Positions 30,320 through 42,395 of a stretch of DNA of 64,000 nucleotides are shown one piece after another. Position 1 is the first letter of the stretch, and every line of letters starts with the position of its first letter. This DNA comes from Gracilaria gracilis (lineage: Eukaryota > Rhodophyta > Florideophyceae > Gracilariales > Gracilariaceae), in contig JARGSG010000076.1 of the NCBI GenBank assembly GCA_030374805.1, forward strand, positions 124,001 through 188,000. Reading direction: 5' to 3'. The position numbers were made by a program, and so were the translations under genes. Below the pieces are notes generated by a model that did no database searches, was not told the DNA's origin, and was given only the letters and a program-made list of their open reading frames with translations.

Positions 30320-32400
30320 ATCTTGACAGAATTTTACTGAAGTGTGTACTACGTTTAAAATGAACGAGGAGATGTTGCAAGTAAACCAAAATATGGGTAC
30401 TCTTTAAATACTATTCTTACAATAGGTTCTTCGAATATAATATCATGAGTATAAAATGCAAGGTTTTCTTCTTTCTCGCGTCTCTCTGTTTATAGTCTTA
30501 TGCTTACCAGCGTACTTATTCTCTTTTCCTCTTAGAAAGATATAAGAACTTGATAAAACCAATTAGGATAACCAAAGGCAAACTTTGTTGCTCTGCGTAG
30601 CTATATCAATGTGTCTTTCGACTGCAAAAAGGGTTCAATTGTACCAGTTGGAAGTGTAGGTACAAATGATTTCTTTATGAAGAAGAGCTTGTAAGTAGAA
30701 ACAAAAGCAAAGTATGTTCAATCGCAACAAACGGTCATACGCGCTAGTGCTAGAGTCTTTTCACCTAACACGACGCCGACGGGGACTGAAAACATTTTAT
30801 CTCGCTCTTTTAGAGAGCCTCTAAAGAGATAGAAAATTTGGTAGTGTTTCTAATTGGAGAATCATGCGCTAAGCATGACTTTTCATGCATAGTATGATAC
30901 AGCTCTTGTATACTGAAACCTTTCCTTGCAGGCTATGCTTGTTCAACAGAGAGTGAAAACCCTGTGATGATACAATTATCTTGATCGCTAAGGTAGGTCT
31001 CCCACGTAGGTAGAGCACCCAACCTCAATTTGTGGCTTAGAGTATTAGTTTATTTTGGGCTGACACACACAGTCCCGAGATAATATCGGTTCTTGAGCCA
31101 ACCACTCTCCCTCTGGCGATATCCAGTCTTCGACACAGTTTCAACGCTATGTTTTCCACACCGGCTACCAATGCTGAAGCCCTCTGCTTTTGTCCTAGAA
31201 TCGTTCCCCACGCGCACATTTTGAGAGCCACGGCCACTTTCTTCCTGTCTGCTAACGCCTGTGCTGTCCTGGCTTATCTGCAGCTGCTAGATTACGTACG
31301 TTTTCAACCACCAACACCCATTCTACATAATACCTAGGGACACCACTGCTTTTCGTTGCAACAGTTGTACACTGTCGAGCAGTTCTCTAACTTTCTTTTT
31401 TGCCCTTACATCGATCAGATGGTTTACTGGCCAATGACAACGTTTTACGCTGCGGTTTTTTGTCGCAGTATTTGCTGCAAACTTGCAATTTCTGCATTCG
31501 CTAACAAGTTTGACACCGCCTCCACTGCTGTATCTTGATTTTTCTTTTGTGTTCTCTTCGCTGTTTTTATTTCTCATTCGCTTGCACTCATTCTGCTTCG
31601 CTTCCACTCGATTTCATTTGCCGTCACTACTATGGACAGACGTGATTTTATGAGTCGACCGCCTGCAAGGAACGCCATTTCAAAATTGCTTTCACGTATC
31701 TATCAGCGCTTCACTTGAAGCATAATATCGCTCTTGTTCATCATTACCGTCGCCGTTCTCTCGTGCTTGCTACTGTTTACATCGGCGTCCTAGCCGTTTT
31801 CGCTGTAATGTACCGTCGCTCACGTACTGTGGACTACAGTTATCGTTAGCTGCTTTACATATCATGGTTGCTCGACTCGCCTTAGTCTATTGCCTTAGTC
31901 CATTGCTTTCTTTTCCGATGCCAAGAAAGAGGGGGTGTCGCAACACTACGAAAAAGACAACGCAACAGCTTCGAAAACAGGGACCATTCAAAGATACTTC
32001 TGTAACAAAGGGGATCAGCCGAGCAGTTTGGGCAGATATTTTGGGCAAAAAAAGCCTTTTTGTACTTGATGTCTATCACTTTGGGTCTATCCACGCTCGC
32101 TCAGAACACTGTGACCCCCTATGAACGTTTAAGAAATTCTTAAAAAGGTTTCACTGTGCGCATCATGTCTGAGACCATTTCGAAAATCCGTGTTTGAAAT
32201 ATTACCACGGCTATGATTAGCGATACATCGACGCCGTGGCGCATAGGGTAGATATGACTGATCTTTGTTGGTCCGGAGCTATTCGCCGCATTGTCTTCTT
32301 TAACTCGTTTGCGTGGATCTTCATCGCGATTCCACTGAATCAAGTATCGCGTAGTACTATTCTACATTTTACGATACCAAGTTCCCCTAAATGGAAAACA
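30320..32400. other. No recognised gene
   Basis: Short frames occur, such as a basic one at 31864-32124 starting M-P-R-K-R-G-C internally, but none shows a known motif. The Harbinger right terminus and the Crypton left boundary should both lie here and were not found. Confidence 0.3.
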
Positions 32401-32568
32401 AGATGACACTGATTCGGAAGAAAAGGTCAAAACGTTCCCTAGACGAAACTTTTGATGATCAGTCTCTGCGTCAAAAAACGATTTATTGAGTTCTGCATAA
32501 AGTAAATCGACTCAGGCCAACGTAAGCCTGGCCAGGAAGTTTCTTGAAAGTACTCAAAACTCAAGAAA

Positions 32569-33636
32569 TTGAAGGACCCAATATGTGTCCGCAAAGAGAG
32601 CTTTGTGATTTTGATGAACCTATTGGTAGAATACTGTCGATTTCGCACACCAGATGCGTTGAAGAACGATTCAATGGGTGCAGTTTTTCAGGGAATTCGT
32701 TTCGTATATAGCAAACATGGACATGACCAAAATGGGACACTTGGGAAGACTGGAGTTGCTCGCGGGAACCCTTTAAGCAGAAATTTTGATTTAAAAAGAC
32801 TACGCAGAGCCCACAGAGTTCATCTGGCTAAATTTGGCACAACAACATTGCGTGCAAGACCTATTGCAGCGCATCACGTCGGTGAAATTGCGGAACAGGT
32901 TTGGTATGGATGTGGAAGAGAACGGAACGCTTTAGATGTATCACTACATCGCATATTGGTTCTAGGTCTGAATTTTGGGCTTCGGTGTGAGGAGGTGATG
33001 AAAATGAAGTTGGATCATGTCTCAGTATGGTCTGGTGGAGCTAAAACTACTTTTCGTGAGTCGATTAACAACTGCACCGTACAACAAAGCTATTTGTTAC
33101 GCAAATGGGATGGAAACACAGGACTACATTACTCGCTGTGCATGGATTCTTTTGTCGCCTTGTATTCCTGGCTGCGTATAAGAGAGGAAAAAAGTGGCCC
33201 TCTGTTTTGTGATATCAAGCAAACTCGAGCGGGAAAAGTGTTGGATTTTACAAGGCCATGGAGTTGTAAGAATTAAACAGACTTTCTCCGTCAACTTCTT
33301 TCGCAGATAGGGGTTGGAAAAGGTGATTTGGATACGTATACAGGCCATTCTGTCAAGCGAAAGATCGTGCAACTATATTGAAGTCTTTTTTTGAAAGACG
33401 AAATGATTATGGAGATCATACAAATGAGTGGTTTTAATGCGTACACCAACTACTGCGAGGCCTACAATGATTGTGCTCCGAAAGAACTAACAAGATTGGC
33501 AGCCGTAGACGAATACATCACATATGCAGAAGTTATTGTTGGAGAGTCAACGGTCATTCGAGACGATCGGCGCTACAAGGAATGGGTAAAGTACATGCAA
33601 TCGGCGGAAGGCGGATCGCTCCATCCTTTTCATTGA
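32569..33636 (+). pseudogene. Crypton-like tyrosine recombinase
   Basis: One reading frame runs the whole length with two stops: TAA at 33274 and TGA at about 33379. The N-terminal part is the SAM-like DNA-binding domain (F-Q-G-I-R-F-V, R-A-R-P-I-A-A-H-H-V). The catalytic part has L-N-F-G-L-R-C-E-E-V with the box I Arg, T-G-H-S-V-K-R as the His/Arg box, and N-A-Y-T-N-Y-C-E-A-Y-N-D carrying the probable nucleophile Tyr. This layout matches Cryptons, which move by tyrosine recombination and make no terminal inverted repeats. The start at 32569 is only the first Met; coding probably begins upstream. Confidence 0.75.
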
Positions 33637-34463
33637 GTAATGATCTAGCTGACATGTCGTGTCGTTTATGAAGACCATTTCGTATCCACGGACCATGTCT
33701 CCGGCTCTATTTAAACGTTCTCAACTACACTATATATAATTTGTGGAAAGGTAAGTAACCACAATTGCCAACTGATGGTCAACTCGTATTCAACGTGTGT
33801 CAGTATCTGTTTCGCTTCGTCTACCTTAACTACTTGTTCACGTTGTGGCTTTGGCGTTGACGGGTCCAGTGGTCCCCTCGTTTGTAATTAGTCAAAGCAG
33901 GGTCATAGTTTTCACCAATTGTTACTTTGTACAACTACAAAAGGTGTGTAATTTGCCTGGAGGACCAACGAATTAGGCTTTCCTTCCTCTGAAGCTGCAA
34001 CACTGATAGCGACATGTACGGAATAGATTCCCCTTGTGGCGATTTCTGCGCAGCCGAGTAGGGCCTTCATCAATAGTTTAACCATGCACTGAGCCTAGAG
34101 GATTCGTTACGTGAGTGCAGGTGCGCAACTACAAAAACGCGAGGTCAAGAGGACAGGATAGCGAAGCTGCGACAAGAACCTATGGCAGGGGTGTAGGCGG
34201 CAGCTGGAATAGATGGCATCATATGGGCAACGGCAGAAAGAACGTAACTGACAATATGCTCTGATGATGAAGGTAATCTTGAGGTGGACCAAAGGCCCCT
34301 TGGGTATAGTTGTGGTGATCTTGTGTCTGACGTTACAGTTATGGGGCTTTTTAATTTGATTGCGACCGCTTTTAAAACCGCTCTCTTTGGTCCTGACTCG
34401 TTAAATTCGTAGTTTTCACTTCTTTCCATCATGACCTGGTTCGTGATCACTATCATCTAAGAA
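33637..34463. other. No recognised gene
   Basis: Only short frames are present, without motifs. Confidence 0.3.
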
Positions 34464-35291
34464 ATGGAGCAAAATGGGTACAAAAGAAGTCTACAGGGCG
34501 GCAGATCGGGCTCCGGTTTCGAAGTACCGAGACAAATTAAGCGGACAGAGCCTCATTTGTTGAGGAACGTATGCTACTCTCTGCCTATGAGTACTCATGA
34601 TCTATTCCGAACTGCCCACGATTCGAAGAAAAGCAATCTTGTACAGCAAAGCAAATCAAACGTCTGGGCAAACGAGTTGAGAAATAGGCTGTTTATACTA
34701 CAGAATCGCAGAGCAGCATCCAATCGATTTCTGTCGAATCCGGGACCATTCTCGTTCTCATCTAACTGTGAGAAAGAAATTGGTCTAACACAAATTCCGA
34801 ACATGACTCGCACCAACGCAAACAAGAAACCGAGTGCGAAGCTACTTCAGTCGAAAGAAAGTGTGATTTCTAATCTTGGAAATGAAGCAGGTCCACCCAT
34901 CCTCATTCACGAGTTCATACTGGCTCTCCAAAAAACATTGGAAGAAGTGGTTTCTTTAAAGCTTTATTGATCTTTGGAGAAAAACGCAGTTGCCATAAGA
35001 CTGTTCCGCAACGCCAAAGACCGGAGGAAGGCTCTCAAGAACTACATCAATAAGCTGTGGAACTGTAGTGGCTAGAAATCAGCCTACTACCGCTTTAAGG
35101 ATCTTTTGGAATATGGTGCAAAGCATAACAATTCGACAAAAGACATAGGAAGCGAGGGAGACGCTGATGCATGGAGAACGGCACTTACTAAAGCTAACAC
35201 GAACATCATGGAAGCGTGCAATTCCTCAACAACCTTGTCCCTGAGCGTTGCTTTGAATATGATACGGAAAGAAAAACGATCACTGAGATAA
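34464..35291 (+). pseudogene. Unrecognised frame, decayed, next to the Crypton
   Basis: A single frame stays open over 276 codons apart from two stops (TGA at 34968-34973 and TAG near 35075), far fewer than expected by chance, so it was probably coding. The product is Lys/Asn/Ser-rich, with helical stretches (A-L-Q-K-T-L-E-E-V-V, A-L-K-N-Y-I-N-K-L-W). No family is recognised. It may be an accessory frame of the Crypton or an independent gene relic. Confidence 0.4.
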
Positions 35292-35299
35292 TGTAAAAT

Positions 35300-36850
35300 G
35301 GTACGTAATTTGTCACAGGATTGGTTATCGGTGTGCAGCGATCGTGAACTCGGAACGGGAGTAGTAGTATGTCTGGCCGCTACATCTACCACGACTAAAA
35401 CGAAGGACAATAAAAGCGAAAGTTGTCGACTTTGTCGGAATGGAGAAGACAGAGAGAGCCACAATGGCCGGATTAGTGGCCGTGAATGGCAGTAGGCAAC
35501 GGAAGGGACGGTGATAATTAGCGGAACAAGCGCGAAGAGGCGGCTTTGACAAAAGAATGCATTAAATAATAGCAGCTATAAAGAGCAACAGATATATCAG
35601 ACGAAACAACACCGAATTACAACCGAAACGCCGTAAGTAGAAACGATAGAATGAATGCAGGAGCAATAGCGACATGCGGCGGCGGCAGAACAAAACAGCA
35701 GCAGCGCCCAAACTCAGACAATGAAAAGGAACATCGGTACATGTATAGCGGCAGTCAGTGACAAATGCCAGACGCCAACAAGCTGCAACGAACACGTAGC
35801 AGTGGCAATTGCGTGGTTAGTATATCGGTGACCAAGCCCTGGAGGCGGCAACGGCCAAAGTTAGAGCGGCAGTGTCTACTTAGCGAGAACAGTTCCCACA
35901 AGCGACCCCGGTAGATGGCGAATGCGGAGAGCTATAGAGGCGGCTGCGAAGGCGGTATTTGCGGCAAATATCGCAAGTGTGCAGTGATGACGGGAAAAAG
36001 CGCGGTGGTATGAATGAGGATCGAAAATCAGCCGTGACGGACGGCGGCCAGGCACAAAGGCGAAAACTAGCGTTACCCATTGGTAGTGTGCAAAGGTGGG
36101 CGACGAAGGGCGACGGAGGGTGTGCAGCTTTAGCAGCGAGTAGTATGGCACCGACGAAGAGCCCCAATCGGTGGAAGGGGACAAGGCACAGTAGCACATA
36201 AGGAGCAAAAGCGAGCGACTGTGAAAATGAGCGACATTGAGATGCGACTATGTAGAGGCAGCAATGGGGAACCAGAGCCTCAGCTCCACACCACAAGCGA
36301 GCCACAGTATTCGCGACGACGGTGATAAAAGAAGCACCGACTACAAACCCGAAGCGCTGGTTGCTACAAGCCCCGAGACTAATGAGAAAACAGGGATAAG
36401 GCCTGCGGTGAGGTGTGGTGACCAGCGGGTAATATATGAGAGAAGCAGCGGCAACGGTCAATAGCAATTGGCGACCGAGCCAGATTGTGCCTCGGTTAGG
36501 TGGCGCCTGCACGGCTGTGATAGGTGACGCGAGCAGACGCGGTGGAAAAGACGGCCCAAGTTAGAAGGGTACTTGCGACGCTTAGTAATCTTATATCGCA
36601 AGTGGCGAATAGCGAGTACGAGGGACAAAAACGACTTTTTCGAGCCGATGCGAGCGCATGGCTATAGCTGAAGACAGGGCTGGCAGAAAGCGACCCCCAC
36701 CGTTGTCGCACAACGATATCTATCGCTTGCGGAAGGTAGAAACAGATGGCAAGGAGCGCACGACGGGAAACCGTCAAACGCCGGAAATTAATCCGGCTAC
36801 ACCAAGCTTGTTTACGGCAACGAAAGCCAGAACGCTGATGTGACATCGTT
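35300..36850. repeat. Degenerate GAGCGAC-type repeat tract
   Basis: Words such as GCGGCAG, GAGCGAC, GTGACAG and AGCAGCGGC recur without fixed period. GAGCGACATTGAG at about 36229 is found again near 41049. The long Arg/Ala/Ser-rich frames on the minus strand are composition artefacts. Confidence 0.6.
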
Positions 36851-37753
36851 GTCTGGAATACGGTCTGTCTTCCAGAGAGCGATTTCATCACTGTAAATGA
36901 ACGCTGCCAATTTTTTTGTTTCTCGTTTGTGTGGAATGATTGACATACTACGTGCGCATACAGTGTACAGTTCATACTAACAATACTTAGGGTACTCTGT
37001 TAGTACAGTAAACTACATAACAGACCTTAATCAAATTCGACTTACGATTTTAATTCGGCGTTTCATAGTCTACCATGCAGCAGCCACTTCTTCGACAATC
37101 TTTCCTTCCTGGCACGGACTCGAACACCCGACATCCCTTCTACTCAGAAGTTATGACCGAAAACTCCCCAAACCTTGTGCTCTGAAGCAAACCTCTATTG
37201 GCCTTCGCTGGGCACCATCGCTGGCAAATTTAATTGAGGCAACTTCAAGAGAACAAACAAAACGAGACACTCTTCCCCTTCCCGGGAGATTTTGACATGA
37301 TATCTTTCTTACAACCCGAAACGGCCGAACAACCAAGAACAGAAAAGGACAGCTTTCTTATGTCCGCATCTGACCATTAGCATCAACCACTCCATCAGTA
37401 TCTTATATGTCAATGATGAAACATTTCTTTCACGTGAACAAAGAACTAAAAAGCGTCGTATGCCAACCGACCAAGTCGCGTGCGGGAACGCCTAGAGACT
37501 CTTTAACTCCCGTAAAAGACGCAATATGGAAACCGCTAATCTGCAGGCGACGTTAGTGCCCCGAAACAATCCACGCGACTTCTCAAAAAGTTTCGCGGCA
37601 TGAAGACCTCAAACGGTTCACACCAAATCAAGAATTCATTGTCAGCCTTTTGTTCTTTGCTACAACGCTACAATACTTCTATGGTTTCCCAACGAACACA
37701 CCAACGTAAATCATCAGAGCTCAGGAGTATAAAACGAGGAACGTTGACACAGC
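36851..37753. other. Intergenic, with a tRNA-like relic
   Basis: No gene is seen. On the minus strand, GTTCGAGTC (37117-37125) fits a pol III B box, and CTTCTGAGTAGAAG (37137-37150) sits where an anticodon hairpin would, but the T stem does not pair well. It may be a tRNA pseudogene or the head of a SINE. Confidence 0.3.
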
Positions 37754-39822
37754 GTGCACCACCATAGAGTAAACAACACAAGACCGCCGTTCATTAGTGG
37801 TTCCATTCAGCACCATAACAATTTCGGGACTATGAACGACTCATTCAACGATTCACAGTATCAAGATGTCATTCGTCGCGCAGTGTTTGACAGGTTTCAG
37901 CACCATACATGCTACAACGATCTCGAAGCAAAGTACAATATTCCAGTTGGCCGCCTTCGCCGATGGTACAACGCATGGACACACACGTACCCAGAGACCC
38001 AACCAACACATTTCAGGGACATAAGTGTGCCCTTCCGCGACAAGGGACGCCCGACAACACTGGCTCAGAAGGAAGAAGTCGCTCTGGTTAGGTCTCTTGA
38101 CTACTTCGTCGCAAATAACACTCCACTTACAAAAATAGGGCTTTGTGATCTTACGCAGACCTATGTGTCTTCGTTGCCCGCCGCAGACCAGATACGTATT
38201 GGTTTCGAAGACAACCGTCCGTCCATAGGCTGGTTGAACTGCTTCATTCTGATGCACAATTTAAAGTTCAAGCCCGTGAGAATGGTTGAACAGGAGCGCG
38301 CTAACATTACAACCGATAAGATTGCGAGACACTTCGCGCTTCTAGAGAGCTTGATTGATCGCTTTCATATTGTAGATCCTCGCAGAATCTTCAACATCGA
38401 TGAAACAGGTTCTTCTATTAACAAAATTCTGGGGCGAAGTCTTCGCAAGGTCATTGGAAGCAAGAAGTCAGTTCTCATTCAGAAGAATGTGAAGGTCAAA
38501 GGAGCGAATGATCGCGTTACCGTTATGCCAGTGGTGTCCGCCGATGGAAAACCGTAGAAACGAGTCATCGTCTTCAGGGAAAAACAAGCTCACTACCGCT
38601 TTGTCGAAGGAAGACTACAGACATTGCATGACTTCCTTCTTCCTTGCTACCTGTATCAACGTCATATTCCAGGTGTCGACAGTGCTATATTTCACGACTA
38701 GTCGCAGCAATTTGTACAGGAGACTGAGGCTCTTCGCAGTGGGGGTCGCTATCTTCTCATCCTTCTCGGCGGATATGCCGGCCACTTGGACTACAGCACT
38801 CTCAATCATTTCAAAAAAAATCGTATCATTGTTGTGGCGTTTCCTTCTCACACCAGGCACATACTTCAGCCATTGGATGTTGGTGTCTTTCGGTCTTACA
38901 AGTCCTATGTGCAACGGGAGGTACATCGCGTTTCGAGGTGCACATCTGTCATTGATGTATTTGACGTTGCTACCGTGATTACGACAGCGCTTTCTGAAGC
39001 TCTGGTAAACTCAAAAATCCGTAGCGGTTTCCGCATGAGAGTCAATTGGGTGCACGAGAAAGGTTATCCATCTGCAGAAGTAATTGATGACTCCGTTTTC
39101 GTGGAAAGAAATGAGGAGGATGAGCTTTCATTGATTGCGTTAGTTGACAAGTTTGTGGCAAATTCTCGTGCACTTGTAGAAGAGACTGAGGTAGATGAGG
39201 CAGGCACAGCGGAGGTCTCAACAGAGTATGGATGCCACTTAACAGCGAATAGTGTACCCTACTAACAGCAAATGTGGCCGAAATATGGCCGAAATATGGC
39301 CGAAATATGGCCATTTAGCTCGAAAACTTGTGAGGACGTGTAACGAGCTAAGATAAACAACTTTTACTTTTCTTCGTATGGCCGAAATACGGCCAAAACG
39401 TGGCCCAAATATGGCCTAAGTGTACACGTGTCAACGATCAAAAGTATTCAATTTACCTAGTCACACGTTTTTACAGGTTTTCGACCCAGATGGCCATATC
39501 TCGGTCACATTTCGGCCATATTTCGGCCAGATTTGCTGTTCGTAGGGGTGTATTGCAAGCTCTGAGAATCAGAAGCAATGGATCAAGATGCTTTGAAAGT
39601 GCGGCGGACTTACGTAGGCTTGCTGATCTTGCTCCCCGCCGTCAAACATTATTCAATTACCTTAGGGAAACCCGTCTGGATCGTCTCCGAAGAGCAGGAG
39701 CACGCGCTGCTCGCGAAAATTCAGTACAAGCCATGATCGAGTTACATGGAGGGGCTTCTACTGTAGTGGTAGAAGATGAAGAAGCTGTAGTGATGAAGAA
39801 GGAGATCGGTTGGGACCGTTGA
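37754..39822 (+). pseudogene. Tigger/pogo-type transposase, copy 2
   Basis: The frame shows a psq/CENP-B-type DNA-binding N-terminus (Y-N-D-L-E-A-K-Y-N-I-P-V-G-R-L-R-R-W-Y), a second HTH (E-D-N-R-P-S-I-G-W), F-N-I-D-E-T-G-S-S with catalytic Asp 1, the D2 region L-L-I-L-L-G-G-Y-A-G-H, and Q-P-L-D-V-G-V-F with Asp 3. It stays in one frame but has two TAG stops, near 38556 and 38698, and the D2 Asp itself is not visible. A 291-bp MITE (39257-39547) splits the C-terminal domain; across the insertion the frame is continuous. Terminal repeats and the TA duplication were not found. Confidence 0.85.
39257..39547. mobile_element. 291-bp MITE inserted in Tigger copy 2
   Basis: The ends are CCCTACTAACAGCAAAT and its near complement ATTTGCTGTTCGTAGGG, flanked by an exact 5-bp duplication GTGTA (39252-39256 and 39548-39552). 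Inside each TIR lies an array of the 11-bp unit GGCCGAAATAT: three head-to-tail copies at 39276-39308, inverted copies at 39492-39529, and looser copies at 39379-39416. It encodes nothing. Without it the Tigger frame reads A-N-S-V-L-Q-A-L-R. Confidence 0.9.
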
Positions 39823-40145
39823 TGGTTGCGAACTGTAGACTGCAACATGAACTGCATTTTTTACATTACGTATGACAGGGTCGAATTTGAGTTTTATGCG
39901 CTGGTGAGGGCGTTTGAGAAGGTGAGTTAAAATGAAGACGACGGAAACGTTATCTCATTGTTTAGAATGAATGTATCACCATTCAATAGCTGGATGTGCA
40001 TGCTTTCCATTGCAGTAAAGGTATCACAGATAGGGTGCAGATCGGGCGAGTTAACGACGAAGGAAAACTGATATCCAAGGCTTTCAACGTTTTGCGCTGA
40101 TTTTGATGCAGGTCTGTTACCACTGTACTCACTTAGGTGTGACAT
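39823..40145. other. No recognised gene
   Basis: This is a spacer between the Tigger relic and the degenerate repeat tract; nothing is recognised. Confidence 0.3.
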
Positions 40146-42390
40146 GTTTTGAATATTTCCGCCACGCTTTCTCTTTTCTCATCATCGCTGTCACGACATG
40201 CCCCTTCTGCGTCGCTGCCGATACTAACAACGACACACGCTTTCCCCTTCGCTGCGCGGTTGTTGTCCACGAAACCGCCATCTTTTGTGGGCATCAATGT
40301 ATTCCTGAGAACGGGCGAAACGGCCGCCTGGTATCTCTCGCCGCCTCCGTCACCGCTTTTGCCGCAGCTTCTCGCACTCGCCCGCCACCGCTCGCGATGT
40401 GCAATATTAAAAGATTTGGTGGCTTATTGTTCCCACAGCTGCATACTAGCGATCGACGTTCGAAGTATGACCGTCTACACCGCTATGCGCTCTCACTGGC
40501 GTGCTGTAGCTGGTTAACACTTGCTAGAGGTGACCGTCGCCGCTGCTGCTCGCTGAAGGCCGCAACCACTGGTTATGGACGATGCTCGTCGCTGTACTTA
40601 ACTACCGCTGCCTGTTAATGCTGATTTATCTTGCGACGGCTATGTATCGCCCCCACCATCGCTCGCCACTGCTGTCTTTTGCGGCTGCTGTAGCTCTCCT
40701 CTACGGTTGGTAAAAGCAGAGGTGCGCTAGTTCTAGCGCTCGCTGCAATATCTATCTTGGCCCGTCAGTGACTTTTTTGCTCGCCTCGCTGTTGTTCGTT
40801 GGCATCTTTGCCACCGCACTGCAATCGCCTTCCGCTTCTCTTTATATTTCCGCTGTCTTTGCTGCTACAGCGCGCTAGCGCGCACTGCTCAATTCATCGC
40901 TGCATTTGGCTGCCGCTTTCGTCACTTGTAGCCGTCACTCACGCTCACTTTACTTGTATATCATCTTTACGATCTCTCGTGATTTGAAGGCGCAGTCGCC
41001 AGCTTTCACTGCTCCCAAAATGGCTTTTGGCTGTAGCAGCGACAGCGAGCGACATTGAGTGACAGCGAAGTAGCAAAAGCAACAATACACACATCCGCGA
41101 CCATGCAAACGAGCGAAAGAGACCAGAGAGAAAGTGAGCGACTGCCATTGCTGCAATGAAATGAAAAGCATTAGCAGTGGACGCGCGGAGGCGACATAGC
41201 GGGATCAAGAAGTGGTAATGACAATGATTGACAACCAAAGCATAATGCCAGCCGCGACACCGGTAGAGCGGCGAGGAGCACCCCTGCACTGGTGGAGAGG
41301 AAGATGGTTGGAAAGGCTGTGGCTACCGTGAAACGATGGCGGCGACAAGTGAAAGCTGTGTACCGAGACCCTAGCTGAGCTACGGCGTCTGCGCGGACGG
41401 TATCACTTCAGGTAGATATTGCAGGCTCGCAGCGAAGGCGCAGACAACGAACAACAGTATGAAAAAGCTCCCGTAACAGACGGTGGTTGTAGTAGGCGAG
41501 GAGCAGTGGAGACTACAAACGACAATGAGCTGTAGCGGACAGTGAGCGACAAAGAGTGATGTAAAGCCATGTGACGAGCGCAAATCGTCAGGCGCAGCAA
41601 TACGTTAAGCACTGAGCGTGTGCGCCAAATCCCTAAAATTCAAATACTCTACTGAACGACGGAAAGAGTTTTGATTAGGGTTCAGCACGCAACAGCAAGC
41701 GCGGCAATGACATCGCTGATTGGAGAAACGATGGCTGGCTTTCGCTGTAATCGGAATCTGCTTTACGTCCCACATAGTCGCGTGCGCATACTGTCGCTTA
41801 CAGAAGCTACTCCTGGGTTTCCACTGTCACCAGCCCCTCTCTACATATCGCCGTCGGTCGTCATCCCCACCGCAGCGCGCTCGCTGTCGCCGTTGATTTC
41901 TGTAGCTCCAAGCTTGCCGTCGCTGCTTTATCTATTGTTCTTGATGTCTTTTGCACCATCTGCTGCTTGTTGTATTCACCGCTGTGCACACCTCCTTTCT
42001 CTCTTTGTGCCTCCAAATACCGTCTACCACGCCGCGTGCACATTGTCACCGTTCTCGGTATTGCCTAAATAGCCGTCACTGCTATTACTGAACCCTCCTG
42101 TTTCCTGCATCAACGCTTTTCGTCCTTAGTTATTGCCGCTGCAGCGAAATCACGCCCGATACAGCCGTTCTTCACAGTGGCCATCTCCCTCAAAAGATGT
42201 CAATCACCTTCGCCCGCTTTATTAGTACTATTTTCAGCGCCACTGAGTTGCCCATCCCGCAGCTACTTTGTCTCATTCGCTTCTGCTGTTGTATTTAGTC
42301 CCACGTTCTCGACCTCACCGTCTTGATTGCTTGCAAACGGTCTTAGTTGGTGCCCGTCTTTACCGTTGCCCTTATTTGCTGAACCCGCTG
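40146..42390. repeat. Degenerate CGCTGTCGC-type repeat in alternating orientation
   Basis: 40150-40980 reads as CGCTGC/GTCGCT-type words, 41000-41660 as the complementary GCGACAGCGAGCGAC type, and 41690-42390 as CGCTGC type again, so the blocks form large imperfect inverted repeats. The same ground continues at 63657-64000 beyond element C. Pro/Leu/Ser-rich frames inside are by-products. Confidence 0.55.
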
Positions 42391-42395
42391 GTTCG

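Noticed and set aside
35880-36512. 210-residue minus frame
   Set aside because: Ala/Ser/Arg-rich product of the degenerate repeat; overlapping frames of similar length exist.
40103-40618. 171-residue + frame
   Set aside because: Also a by-product of the degenerate CGCTG-type repeat.
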